Below, piece after piece: positions 47,779 to 60,226 of a stretch of 64,000 nt of DNA; within the stretch, counting starts at the first letter, position 1, and each line of letters starts with the position of its first letter. The position numbers were made by a program, and so were the translations under genes. The notes beneath the pieces are model-generated. The model saw nothing but the letters and a program-made list of their open reading frames with translations. It was not told the origin of the DNA and made no database searches. The DNA comes from Schistosoma mansoni (lineage: Eukaryota > Platyhelminthes > Trematoda > Strigeidida > Schistosomatidae), in the NCBI RefSeq assembly GCF_000237925.1, contig NC_031495.1, forward strand, positions 28,836,679 to 28,900,678. The letters are read 5' to 3'.

Positions 47779-48284
47779 TTATTTATGAATATTATATATT
47801 ATTATTTATGAATAACTACTAAAAGTTTATATTTTTCCAAAATGCAAATCTTGAATGAATCAACATTTTATTTCATTATAATAAATACACAGCATCTTCA
47901 ACTGAATTTACGAAGAAAATCCACTAACATATTTCATTTTTCATAAAAAAAGAACTAAATAACAATTTCTGATCTGATTTTCATTTATTCTTCATTTCTG
48001 TTTGTACTTATCGACCATATGGACGAGTGAATCGTCTACGATGGACATAAAACACCTTGTTCTTATCTAAATTTTCTAGATTATTTGGATACCATCTTTG
48101 TTTAGTTTCTTGGATACCCAATCATTGGACACAGAAACAACGAGCATTCATTGAACATGTAAATGAAAAGAAAACAGGTGAAAATATCAGTGATATTTAA
48201 CAACAAATAACAATAGTGATGTTTCATTTCATGACATTTATATATACACAGTGGCTTATTTCGGACATATATGTTACACAAAAA
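47779..48284. other. No gene recognised
   Basis: AT-rich DNA between LINE and LTR-like repeat; nothing seen. Confidence 0.4.
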
Positions 48285-48850
48285 GACCTCTTAATAATCT
48301 GGTAGATTTGGCCAATTTACAGATTAAATCAGAGTTATATCTTTTGGCCTGTGTGTCCTGTTTGTATATATAACGTGGTAATACCACTAATTAGAGAGCA
48401 GTGAATCATCTTTCCGACCAATGACACACAAAACCCGTACGAGCAGTCTACAGTCCTTATCGGTCCTGCTTCCCGCCTAGCCCAGTATATTAAGTCCAGA
48501 ACACCAATAACAGCCTCTGCAATATGAATCATTTATTTCAAACATACTGGGTTTATATACCAATCAGACAGACCACATCGTATCATGAAATAGGAAACAA
48601 CATTTGTACAAGATTTAGCCAAATGTGGCTGTGAGTAGAGGGAACAGTAATTAGTAGACTAGGGATAACTCAAGAATGGTAAATCGTATAATAATAGTTC
48701 ATAGGTCAAAATAAGGCTCATAATAAGAGGGACATGAATATGAATATTTTGGTTGTTTAATATTTATACGATAAAAATATACACATAGTATTGGTCCATA
48801 AATAGTTCTCAAAAGGTACCACTCATAATTATCTTCGGGATAATAACAAT
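48285..48850 (-). repeat. LTR-like dispersed repeat, copy C
   Basis: Best-preserved member of the family also at 32385 and 35525. In the minus sense it starts TGTTATTATCCCG, has GGTATATAAACCCAG (TATA-like), AATAAATGATTC (poly(A)-like) and GTGTTCTGGACTTAATA. This order of TATA box, then poly(A) signal, inside 560 bp is typical of LTRs. A second copy of the LTR with internal sequence was not found. Confidence 0.55.
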
Positions 48851-50576
48851 CAGCAATAGCGGTACATGCTATTTTCATCAATCACCAAATTGATGTTAGA
48901 GACATCAAAATAATTCTAAAAGGTTTTTCCAAAGAGAGGCGAGTAGTCGGAGAGTTTCATAGAATGCTAAATCCCTCTGCCCTCAATAGTAAAGAAGGCC
49001 TGGATATTTATCCAACCTGGACTGTTTATTCAAACAACAACATTTGACACTATTTATTTTCTACACAAGCTACACACATACGCACGCACATAATTTCAAC
49101 CTCACTACTTCATGTTACAAATACATACATTTTTCATACCCATCTTCAGACGCACAAATTAATACAATGACATGTCATACAAATTCACGTGGATCAAGAA
49201 TAACTTGGCACTGACATATTCAGACGTATCATGGTTTTGACTGTACTAAAAATATTCTTCATTGTTTCCTTTTTACTATCTAAACTTGTGTTAACTTAAT
49301 CTGGCTATTTTATTTGCTCTGAAGAAGTATCTTACATTAAGTCATGAAACGTCAGAAATACAATTTTCTACTTATTGGGATATAACAAAAAAATATATTT
49401 GCTACTAACTTTCTACCCAATGCTCAATTTATTTGAAACTATCAAGTCCAACCTTGGTATTGATATCTGTTTAAGGAAATGTTATTAAGTTAACAGATTA
49501 CTTTTTCATTAAGTTAGTTCAAAACATTTGGTTAAAACAGAAATGGAAACAAAGTTAATTAAAATCAAATAGATGCATATTGGTGATATAGATATAAGAG
49601 TAAGTTGATTATAACTGTGGTTGGTTTGACAGTGAAGCTAGCGAGATCGATTGTAATAAGTTACTGTGAACACGGAGATTCGGTTTCCCGAGAAAGATGT
49701 TGATGGTTTCAATAAATATGTGCTTAAATCTTTCTGTGCATTAGATGTAATGAAGTGAATATGGAAAACTCATATAAACGATCAATCTTGCTTTTAATCA
49801 AACTTTCATTCACAATAATATTTATGTGCAAAAGCCAATCAAGGCAAATTGACTATGAAGATGGACTGAGTAACTAATCATAATAAATAACTAATACATA
49901 GTGATAGTAGGGTGACAGATAATAATAAATAACCTGACAATGTGTCTAAATTTACTTGAACAGGAAGTAGGTCAAAGCTTGAAAAAACAAATAATAGGTA
50001 TTAAAAATTACGTGGTGAGAAATATGTGTATAATCACCTAAACAATGAAAAGATACAAACGGGTAGTGGAAGGAATAAGTAATATCTTCTGTTATGTTTC
50101 CTCTAGTCAGGGAAGAGACAGAGGTATTATAGGCTTCTTTTAAATACAGGGACTAGATGAGTTAGCTCGAATCCTCATAACTTTAGTCTTAAGCAAGAGA
50201 CCAGAGCCAACAATAATCTGAAAATTTAAAGGTATCCGATAACTTATTATAAATGCTGTAGTTCTATCTGCTACATGACTACTAACGATCATGTGTGACA
50301 AAGTTGGAATGTTAAATAAATTCATTCTAACAATTAAAATCACGATTTGTCTAAAGACAAAATGGCTTAACTGTATCATCGTTAAACCTATAGAACATAA
50401 TGAGTTCAAATAGAAAGTCAGCAAAATTGCTTAGTAACCCTTTTTTAAATTAATATGAGTGGACATTTGCACCATATTCAAGATTTTTATCAGTACCTAC
50501 AATAAAAGACTTTGAAATGATTTATTTATTCGAACGTGAAAAAATTACTACATTTCATTGTCAAATCGAAACTTAC
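48851..50576. other. No gene recognised
   Basis: AT-rich intergenic DNA. The minus-strand frame at 50140-50424 has no motif and is probably chance. Confidence 0.4.
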
Positions 50577-50748
50577 CAAGCGCAGAGTGTTTCGCTTTAC
50601 TATCCAGAAAATCTATCATATGATCATCTGACATGTAAGGATATGTAAGATAGAGCCCATGTTCTGACTGATAAATATCATCGTCCATATGTCCAGAAGA
50701 TAATACAGACAGATATAAAACTATTAATAAAATGAAATAAATTTTCAT
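50577..50748 (-). CDS. First exon of a small secreted protein, unrecognised
   Basis: Minus strand, ATG at 50748. A clear signal peptide (MKIYFILLIVLYLSVLSSG) is followed by an acidic, Tyr-rich segment (HMDDDIYQSEHGLYL, then YPYMSDDHMIDFLDS) and KAKHSALG. There the frame meets a good donor (CGCTTG|GTAAGT). Unspliced, it would run on for only nine codons to TAG at 50548. The mature part is 38 residues so far. It could be a secreted or tegumental peptide, a micro-exon gene product or a peptide precursor; no cleavage sites or Cys are visible. Downstream exons were not located. Confidence 0.5.
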
Positions 50749-51027
50749 TCCTCTAGATTTATTTCCTTGATTGAATTACTGTTTTCTAAAGGTTTGTCGT
50801 CTTTTGAAAAGAAAAAAAAGAAATTTGATTATTATAATCTTTAGAACTGTGGAGTATCGAATAACTGTCAGCAGCCCCTCTGAGGATACTGCCTGCCTTA
50901 GGCCCAGGTAACGGAAGAGGATTGGGTTTAGGACTAATAATACCATCTTGTAACAAGGAATAACACAACAAATAAAAGCTAACAGGTGATAAACAGTTGA
51001 ACTTATTGAACTGAGGGATATTCATTT

Positions 51028-52395
51028 AAAAGAGTTATGATGCACGATGGTGAAAGACGGGAGTTACCGAAAGATGCGGGTCCGACACCCCTTCCAAAAA
51101 TCAGAGCAATAATGAGTAAATGTACATGGAACGTTCAGACAATGTAGGAGGCCGTGCTTGTCATTCATACAGTCGCAAAAATGATAAGATACAACCTCTC
51201 TGCGCTTGATAAACGCAAAACTCATTGAATACCATTCAGACAGAAGAAAGAACTTCAGGAGAGTTGCCGTTGTATCCTGGTAAAGAAGAAGAAAATACCC
51301 TTAAATTCAAGGAGATGCACTAATAATCCCCAAAGAAACGTTAAAAGCGCTTACAGAGTGGATAACTCATGGTTTCAAGGTTGTCAGAACATCATTCAAA
51401 GCAAGGGAAAATATTACACTGAATATCATCCAGTGCAACGCACTCACCTAAGGTAGCAGTAAAGTCGATAAAGAAATGTTTTATGAAATGCTGCAATGAA
51501 ATGCTATTGCATGGAAAAGTCTAGGAAAAGGCCTGATCATTCTGATGGGGCAGTCAAACGCCCTTGTCAGTATGAACAACAGTTTGTCAAAACGCAGTGT
51601 GGGGCAAAATAGGCTGGGAGAAATAAATGAGAATAGTGTGAGGCTGATGGTTTCTTGTGCTCCCAGAATACAGTTATAAGGGGCAGCATTTCTCCTCACA
51701 AACTCATGAACTAAACTATGTATATTTCACCAGAGAATAAGAATGAGCACAAATGCATGAATAAAATATTCAGAAAATCTATGGAAGATGTAAGAACAGA
51801 GAGAGAAACTGATATATCTCCAGGCGCTCACAATGTGAGTGAGTTCGAGTTAGCTCAATAACAGCTTCCAAGTCCCACAAAAAGCACTAGATGACGAGAA
51901 AATCACCATATCGAAAGACTGGAAAGAGGTTAGAGAAGCAATAACTCTAATATATCACAAGGTACCATGCCACCAGAGGCACCCATGTAATGAGTGGATC
52001 TCTATCGTTACCCTGGACCAGATTCAAGAAGGGAAAGTCAAGAAGACTAAAGTCAGTAACAATAGACGAACAAAAACAAAGAAAGTCTGTGAGCTGGGTG
52101 CTGAAAAAGGACTTTGGAGCCTGAGAACAACAACAGAAAAAGCTGCAAGAGAAGGAAATATGACAGGAATATATTTTACAACTAAGAAGCTATCAGGGAT
52201 ATATTGTAAATGAGAGCGACCAGTCAGGAACAAAGAAGGAAATCTAGTCATTGTAGGTCAAAAACGACGGAACAGATAGGTTGAAGATCTGGCAACAGTT
52301 GGAAAAGAGATCTGAAAGCAAAATAGGTTGAGAATCTGTGGTCGGCGGCCTATACCTCAAGAACAGTAACCAGCTTTTGTATAAGTAATGTATAA
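51028..52395 (+). mobile_element. RTE LINE (family 2), internally deleted copy
   Basis: Starts in the leader (GATGGTGAAAGACGGGAGTT, parallel to 44875) and runs through degraded endonuclease and linker. Near 52300 it jumps to the extreme 3' end (GGCGGCCTATACCTC, then GTATAAGTAATG). The whole RT is missing. Confidence 0.75.
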
Positions 52396-52861
52396 GATCT
52401 TCTTGACATTGGGAAAATCGTGTATATGATGAAAGAAAAAAAATGTATTTTTATTATTAATTTGTGTTAAATACTAAAATCTTTTCTTTTTATACTTCAG
52501 AACTGCTTCAATTCAATTTGTTGTTCCTCTATAAATATTATGAGTATTTTATATTTGTTTTTTTCAGTTATTTGAGGAAGAATTACTGTAACTAAAGAGT
52601 TGTGAAGTATATGGGTTGAATTAAATCTAACGGTCGAGGTTATAAAACATATCGACTATTTATATGAGAGGACTTCGTTAAGTTAATGAAACCTATTGTT
52701 AGTTATTATTAGTTGTTTACTGAATGTTATATACATTTTGTATTACTTGTTTTAATCTTCTCATCGATGTTTAGGACTGTAATTAATCAGTCTCTTATTG
52801 GCATATGTGCATCATGTGCGGTTTATCCCAATATTGCCCAGAGTTACAAGTATCATAAGTA

Positions 52862-52985
52862 AAATTTGATGCTGGATAGCAGTGGAATCCAGGATGGGAT
52901 AGAGTTTGAAGCGAACGGTAGTGGGTTCGAGATAGGATGAAACATGTATCCTGGATTCCACTTCTAGCCACCATACACTTTCGCT
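52862..52985. repeat. SINE fragment in self-inverted arrangement
   Basis: GCAGTGGAATCCAGGA (52879-52894) is the inverse of the SINE end TCCTGGATTCCACT, which itself occurs at 52951-52964; GTGGGTTCGAGA lies between. It looks like two SINE ends in opposite orientation around a truncated body. Confidence 0.55.
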
Positions 52986-53174
52986 TATAACGAATATCAT
53001 ATTTTTCGATTTTAACACCAGATGAAAGTTTATTAAATTAAAAATTGGTTTGGATTTTGAAGTTTACGAATAGATATGTCTGATACATTCAATAGTGACC
53101 ACAGTTTAAATGAACCTAAAATAAGCTAGAAATAATATCTTATCATTACCAAAAAGTAATCAACTGATCGATTA

Positions 53175-53350
53175 TCATCAGAAGGGGGTTTTGTAGAGAC
53201 TTTTAGTAATTTTATATAGTTGAGATGGAAAATCTGGAAGCACTGGACGGTCGTTTCGTTTTATTGTGGGACCCCTCAGCAGTTCGCATTCACGATCCCG
53301 CCTCGCGAGATTCGAACCCAAAACCTATCATCTATGACTATAAAACTTGA
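53175..53350 (-). repeat. tRNA-like SINE (Sm-alpha type)
   Basis: In the minus sense: B box GGGTTCGAATCTCG, then CGAGGCGGGATCGTGAATGC, CTGCTGAGGGGTCCCAC and CAGTGCTTCCAG. The plus-strand view begins GAAGGGGGTTTTGTAGAGA, also found at 56140. Confidence 0.8.
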
Positions 53351-54384
53351 TGAAATAAGGTTGAATCCTATCAGTTCACTAAAGATTCCAGGTATCCTTT
53401 GTTAATACATACTGACTGGCAAGAGATCTATATTCAGAGTAGCATTCCAATTGTTTCTAATCTCTTAACTTCATTTTAGTAAAAAACGTATTAATGATAA
53501 TTATGTTATTCTGTAACTTAACTCATAATTTCATAGAAATATAATTTCTCATAATTAATATTTAATTAACCGGTTGTGTTTCAGTGTTATTATCGACTTT
53601 TTATTCTCACACCTAAAAAAAATCTACCATTTACTTGGTTTTTTTTGTTCAACAATTTAAAGGAATGGATAAACTAACCTGTTCCTTTATATTTTTTTAA
53701 AACTCTGACTAAATAAATAGCAATATCTAAAACTAACTGATCTATTTAATGTTCAGTAGTAACCACAGCAACTAATAATTTGTATTAGTTATAAGTAGTT
53801 TTCTTTCTCTCTAATGTATACAACATTGGTTAGTAGTATGAGAAATATTTGAAAAAAAAGCCTATTATAATAATTAGGCATTTAGAAAAAAAGGATAATG
53901 AATATATTTATGAATATTTAAAGGAGTTTTCTCTAATATTTAACAGTAATGAGTAAAAATTGAAGATGTTGCCTATTTTTAACACTTTTAAAAATCAAGT
54001 TTTCTATCGTTTTTTATCAAAGAGGTTCATTATTTTTGAAAAAAATCTTAACTTGATTGCATAATTCACAGGAACCAATGTGAGTAAACTGAATACTCAC
54101 GATATGTAAAACAAATGTTTTAGCTCCAGATCTAACTATTAAGACGACAAGATAAGTAGTAGAATTTCAACTCTAACTGGCAATAACACAGTAAAAAGGT
54201 AGATATTGCTCGAAACACAAACGAACTGTGTATTTGAACATCAAATGTTGAGATTTCAACCCAAAATTCTGCTGATTTTAAACGGTAAATAGAAACTTCT
54301 TTTTAAACATGGGACATAAATTATAATTGTGTGAAGGCAAAATGCAATAATATTTATAAAAAACAAATATCACAATCGACAAGC
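53351..54384. other. No gene recognised
   Basis: Very AT-rich; nothing seen. Confidence 0.4.
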
Positions 54385-54508
54385 CAGCCTCTAGATGATT
54401 AACTTTGGTTACAATATGATTTAATCAACGGACAAAAACATTGACATATTTACAAACTATGAATTTTCTCTCGGTTTTACAAGGAGAAGCGGACAACACT
54501 GCAAAGTG
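54385..54508 (+). repeat. Left arm of a perfect 124-bp inverted repeat
   Basis: The reverse complement is identical over all 124 bases to 56270-56393. It ends where the RTE fragment begins. Confidence 0.97.
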
Positions 54509-55430
54509 GTACATGAAGGACAGCTGACAAATACATTACGAGTGAGGAAGGAAGTCAGACAAGGCTGCTTAATCTCTCTTTTTCTCTTTCTTTTGGTGAC
54601 CGACTGGATTATGAAGACGTCAACATCTGGAGGGGGGAAGCACTGGATACAGTGAACAGCTAAGATGCAGCTGGACAATCTAGACTTCGCAGATGACAGC
54701 TTTCCTATCCCATACACATCAACAAATGAAGGTCAAGATAACCACTGTAGAAGCAGTCTCTGTATCAGTAGGCCTCAGTATACACAAAGGAAAAAGCAAA
54801 ATCCTCAACTACAACACAGAGAGCACTAACCAAACTCTGGAAACTGAAGAAACATTCACGTATCCGGTCAGCATCATCGGTGAATAAGGAGGATCGGATA
54901 CAGACGTAAAGAAAAGGATCGGCAAAGCAAGAGCTGCATTCCTACAACTGAAAATATATGCAACTCAAAACAACTGTCAACTAACTTCAAAGTTAGAATC
55001 TTCAATACGGACGTCAAGACAGTCCTGCTGTATGGAGCTGAAACGTGGAGAACTACCACAACCATCATCATGAGGGTACAAGTATTTCTAAACGAGTGTC
55101 TACACAAGAGACTGAATGCCCGTTAGTTGGATACCATTAACAACAAACTAATATGGCAGAGTGCAAGTCTAATTGCATCTCAAGGGAAAGTTAGGAAAGG
55201 ACGTTGGAAGTGGATAGGACACAAACCAAACCCTAACTCATAATCCAGGAAGCAAAAGTTAAAAGAGAAGACAAGGGAACATATTGCATCCAGAAATGGA
55301 AGCAGACATGAAAATAATGAATTGCAACTTGAAACAACTGGGAAGGGTATTCAAGAACAGAGTTGGATAGAGAATGCTGGCAAACAGGCTTAGGCTCCTC
55401 CATGAAGGGTAACAAGCGTAAGTAAGTAAG
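54507..55430 (+). mobile_element. RTE LINE (family 2), 5'-truncated copy
   Basis: Starts inside RT (GGACAGCTGACAAATACATT, parallel to 46827) and goes to the tail GTAACAAGCGTAAGTAAGTA. A remnant of the FADD block (LDFADD, near 54680) and [12 protein letters not shown] (near 55028) are readable. Several frame changes. Confidence 0.85.
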
Positions 55431-56139
55431 TTTACAGAAACAATAGGGTTTTTTCTAGGATTATCTGTTAATTGCACGAGCTTCAACTTTATCTTCTAGA
55501 AGAAGCCATTGCTCTGTGACTAACGATTTAACTCTTAACATATCCAATTTATTGATCAATAGCTTTAATGGATTATTAGTTTATTATCAGAAGACATTTT
55601 GAAACTAAGTCGAATTAAATTGATAGTGAAACTAAGATAGCAAATATACAGTTTGATTATTTTAAATATCTTAAGTAATTGTTAAGTAAAAGTACTTAAA
55701 AAGTTCTTGGTAACTTTTACCTTTGATAACAATGAGAACTGTAGGAGATTTGTTATCTTTAATCTATATTAGTCTTTTAGGGTCTTTCTGTAAAACTTCA
55801 TTTTTCTTTCTCTTATACTTATCTTCATTTCATTCACACTCATAAATACTGGTTTAAATCAAATATCCTACATATGCTCTAATTATCTTTTTTGGGAAAT
55901 TAGTTGTACCTTATTTAAAATAATTATATACTTATTCAGCACTTTCTCATTTATAACTAATTTTCCGGATGATGCTATTCTTCTCATGAAGAATATTTTT
56001 TTTCAAATGTGAATATATCTTCGCAAAACATTGAACTGAATCATTAAAATAATTTCATATAGTCCATATTATGAGCATAGTTATGAAACTTGACATTACA
56101 TTAATTAAAATATGGATTTATAAAGCATTAATTATTTGA
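55431..56139. other. No gene recognised
   Basis: AT-rich stretch between the RTE copy and the SINE, inside the loop of the 124-bp inverted repeat. Confidence 0.4.
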
Positions 56140-56269
56140 AGGGGGTTTTGTGGAGATTTTAGTAATTTTGTATAATTCAAAGCATGAGTCAATTGAAGCT
56201 AGACCACCATGGAAAACCTGGAAGCACTGTACAGCCTTTTCGTCCTATTGTGGGACTCCTCAGGACGAA
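56140..56269 (-). repeat. tRNA-like SINE (Sm-alpha type), truncated
   Basis: Shares GAAGGGGGTTTTGT, GGAAAACCTGGAAGCACTG and TTGTGGGACTCCTCAG with 53175 and 38490. It breaks off at the inverted-repeat arm before the B box. Confidence 0.78.
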
Positions 56270-56393
56270 CACTTTGCAGTGTTGTCCGCTTCTCCTTGTA
56301 AAACCGAGAGAAAATTCATAGTTTGTAAATATGTCAATGTTTTTGTCCGTTGATTAAATCATATTGTAACCAAAGTTAATCATCTAGAGGCTG
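56270..56393 (-). repeat. Right arm of the perfect 124-bp inverted repeat
   Basis: Partner of 54385-54508. Confidence 0.97.
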
Positions 56394-56606
56394 ACTCACG
56401 ATTTCAACTATTAATTATTTCTATAGTTATTCATTAATTTATTTAACTAAGCGATATACTCAAAAATGCTCTTACAAAGTGAATTTTAGATGCATTGAAG
56501 TTGACCATACCAACAATTTGAAATATACATTGATATACCACAATAATAATATATTATATAATGTAGCGCAAACACAAATAACTAATACATAAAAATAACA
56601 GTTATC

Positions 56607-56790
56607 CTATGAATCAGTCAGTCAGTCAGGTACAACGTTTGACTAGTCACATATATGCATTAGTTCAAGTTGCCACACCTCATTAGCACAACAAGATGAA
56701 CACCAAATTCAAAGAAGTAGTTACTTCAATGGTAGTAATATATAAATGAAAGATTGTATATAAAAAAGAAAGGATTAGCTCGTAGGAAGA
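56607..56790 (-). mobile_element. RTE LINE (family 1) 3'-end fragment
   Basis: Plus-strand view: AGTCAGTCAGTCAGGTACAA, then GTTCAAGTTGCCACACCTCA, TTAGCACAACAAGATGAACA; same order as 11486-11640 and 19025-19110. Confidence 0.75.
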
Positions 56791-59173
56791 AAGATATTCT
56801 ATGATCACGCAAACATATCTAACTATATATTTGATCAACAATCTTTAACTTGTATTACCACTCTATTTAAATTATTATATATAAGTCATGTTAAAAATGA
56901 TTTATTATAGTTTGTAATATAGTCATATTCATTTTATAAATTCTTTCAATGCTTCACTAAAGAAAAACAAATCAGTGAACCTGTTTATTAAATGGTAAGA
57001 AAGGTAACTAATCATATAAGAGAAATAAACAATCATAGTAACAATAATAATTATTATTATTATTATACCATAGAATCAATTGGGAATTCTATTTTAGTAA
57101 ATAAATAAAACAATATGACTAATATATACATTAAGATGGTATTTAACTAATATGATTTGAATTAGAAAATCATAAATAATTAGATTGTTTTATTCCTTTA
57201 GTAAATTGTCAATTAGTTACTAATCAACGAAATACAACTTCCTTTTTTTTTGTCCCACCAAAATGAATTTTGATTTTTTTTGTTTTTTGTTTCATCACAC
57301 CTTAATCTGTTCTTTTCTTATTTATTTTATTCTCATGTGGTTTATGGTGAAAGTCTCGAAAATTGATCAACAAACTATAATTTAGTTTGTTACATTTATT
57401 TTTTGTTTAAATAAAAGTTAATAACAATAATAGATTTGATTGAATAAGTATTTAATGTTTTATAAAAGAAAAACCAGCTGAACTATAGGAAATATTCTTT
57501 TTCTTCATTATTACTCTGTTTCTTTCATTAATCCTCCATGAAATATTTTCTACCTTGAAAGTACGATTCATGATGAAAAGCTTCTTGATAACTATGGGTT
57601 GTATATGATGTTTATGATCATGTTTCTCATATGTTGTAGTAACTATTTGATTGTTTTTCTATATTAAATTATAAAGAAAGTAAACTGCATCAAAAACTGG
57701 CATTTTGTGGTAAACCTTTAAATAATGAACATTGTTTTTGATTTCGTTTGCAGAGTTCTAAACATTCTACACTTCAGAATCCTTTTTAGTTTAATATAAG
57801 AAACTTCAGATCTTTTGACAAATACGAAAATGATCTATTTATTCAGTGGGATTAACCAATCAACATGTTTAATACCAATTCATTTGTGGTATAGAGGATT
57901 TTTAATTAATTATCTAATGCTACCTGGTTATTTAGTAGTTCTCTAAATGATGCCAGATTTTAATTATAAAGATTACCTTCATAATGTGGTGGATTTCCAT
58001 AACTCTAGTCATTGGATATTTATACATTACGTTGAACAGAATGATTTCTGGGGAAGTGGTGTTATACATAAATAAACCTTCAGTGAATGTTTATTTCTGA
58101 GCGTATTGATCTCATTGGACGTATACTCCAATAATTTGAAATTAAAATGTTTTTGAAAGAATGCCTAAAAGAACTATGTTAAACTTCAAGTTTGTCAGAC
58201 AGTATGTTTTTTTGTTGTAAAGAAAATGGAAAGAGAATTCAATAAGTATGTGCGCTGATTTTTCAAATATGCATTTCAAAGATACATTATGAAAAGTATT
58301 TGATCTTTATGAGTTTGGTGAACTAAGATTTCGATGGCCTCATATAGTTTTAATGACTCCCCAAGTATGCTTAAGCAAAGCTATTGAAACCAGCTATGTT
58401 AGAGAAATATTGTTTTTGAGATTGAAGCGAAAATTCTAATAGCGTGAAATGTCAGTACTATTTAGCCAGGGAAGCGTCTGCACAACAGAATTGCTCTTAT
58501 TTTGTGATTTTCTAGAAGTAACTTAATAATAATGTGTTAAATATAGTATTAGTAGACAATTTGAAGTTTCTGTTTCATCTGATTAATTACATGAACAAAT
58601 GTATGATGTAATTTATCAAAAAAGTTTATAATCAGTTTCCAATTCTCAAAGCAAAACATTGTGCATACACATACTCTTCCAAACGAGTACTCGTTTATGG
58701 CATCTACATATCACTGTTTCTGCAGATCTTTTCTAAATATGTTACTAGTTCCATAATCTTTCATACATAGACCTAAAGTTTACTGAGTGCAGATGTCTAA
58801 GCCTAAGAAATTGGATTACAAGACCATATTCGCTGGGTATTATGTTCATCAGTTTGTGTATCCGTATTTTATAAAGGTGTCTGTTATCATGTACATAGTT
58901 AATAACATGTTCACTTTAAAGAAAGGAAAAAAGAGAAACTCATCATTGGTTTAGATATTTTCTTAGCGAAATGTGCATAAAAATGATGCACCAAATATTT
59001 TTCTCACAAACTGTGAGGATTTTAAACACTATTTAAAGACGTCTTCTACAAACTTTCATCCTAAGTGATTGTAAATTGTCAGTCCCTCTTAAATTCTTTA
59101 TTACAACACTGAAATCACTATTCAGTAACAAAATTTATTCTTTCCACTCTAAATTCATTTTTCAAACATTTCA
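56791..59173. other. No gene recognised
   Basis: Long, very AT-rich intergenic stretch with a small (ATT)n run near 57045-57065. No coding frame over 60 codons looks real. Confidence 0.45.
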
Positions 59174-59345
59174 GGACTCAGTGACCGAGTGGATAACGCG
59201 ATGGCGTTTGAAGCGAGGGTACTGGGTTCGAGTCCCAGAGTGAACATCAACTCTGAGATCCAGGTACATCCAGTTGACGAGTCCCAAATAAGACGAAACG
59301 CGCGTCCTGGATTCCACTGCTAGCCACTATCCATCTCTGCTTACC
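59174..59345 (+). repeat. tRNA-like SINE (Sm-alpha type), well preserved
   Basis: A-box-like GTGACCGAGTGGATAACG and B box GGGTTCGAGTCCCAG stand 50 bp apart as in a tRNA-derived Pol III promoter. The body continues through CCAGTTGACGAGTCCCAAA to CGCGTCCTGGATTCCACTGC. It can be mistaken for a tRNA gene. Confidence 0.82.
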
Positions 59346-59775
59346 ATGCTTGTGAATTAAGGCTATATCGAGGCAATACGCACAGTATGCACATATGGCA
59401 ATTAGAGACTGACCAGTTGCAGTCCTAACACATCGATGGGAAGATTCAAACAAACAATACTAAGTGAATTTCAATATATGCATGATATATGATTAACAGC
59501 GGGATCTAAGACACCATTCCATTTTGTATAAGACTGAGAAACTAAATATATCAATATTTAACATGTTATAAACCATAAAAGTTGATTATCTAACCAAATG
59601 TGATTGATCCTTAAATTCTAATAAATTTCCATATGATTACTATCAACTAACAAATAACCCCCACTAAACTCATTTATAAATTATTTCTAATTTTTAACTG
59701 TCAATAATATGAGATGGTTAATTATAAATTAATTAGAATATAAATAAATTTACTATTAAATATAGTGAGTTTGCA

Positions 59776-59875
59776 TGATTATTATTATTATTACTATTAT
59801 TATTATCACTATTACCATTATTACTATTACTATTATTATTACTATTATCACTATTATTATTATTATCATTATTAA
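59776..59875. repeat. (ATT/ACT)n trinucleotide array
   Basis: About 100 bp of ATT with scattered ACT, ATC and ACC units. The isoleucine-rich frame across it is an artefact. Confidence 0.95.
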
Positions 59876-60226
59876 ACGATCTTTTAGCATGAATAAGATT
59901 TTCAGAATAGATTATGTTTTGAATTTTTCGATCATTTTAATATTCTGTTATTTTTATATACATTGGAATAATAAAGGGAAAAGAAAAGAATTCCTTGTTT
60001 ATTCTATTAGAATGGTGTGAAGTATAAAATAGAAATGAGCATGTTGTTAAAGAAAAAAACTTTTCCTGAATGTAATGTTTTGTTTGTTTTTAATTGAGTG
60101 ATTAATTTTGTTTGTTTTTTTGTGTTTGAAATTTCATTGTGATTCTATTTAGTCATCTAAACTGATAATCAAGTCTTTCTACCTATAAAATAATTTTTTT
60201 CAATTTAATGTAAGGGTTTATAATTT
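59876..60226. other. No gene recognised
   Basis: AT-rich, with T runs; nothing seen. Confidence 0.4.

Noticed and set aside
59174-59250. A possible tRNA gene (A- and B-box sequences, tRNA-like length)
   Set aside because: The same unit continues into a SINE body shared with 52862, and the B-box region recurs in the decayed copies at 38490 and 53175, so it is a tRNA-derived SINE.
59775-60020. Isoleucine/threonine-rich 81-aa frame
   Set aside because: Translation of the (ATT/ACT)n array.
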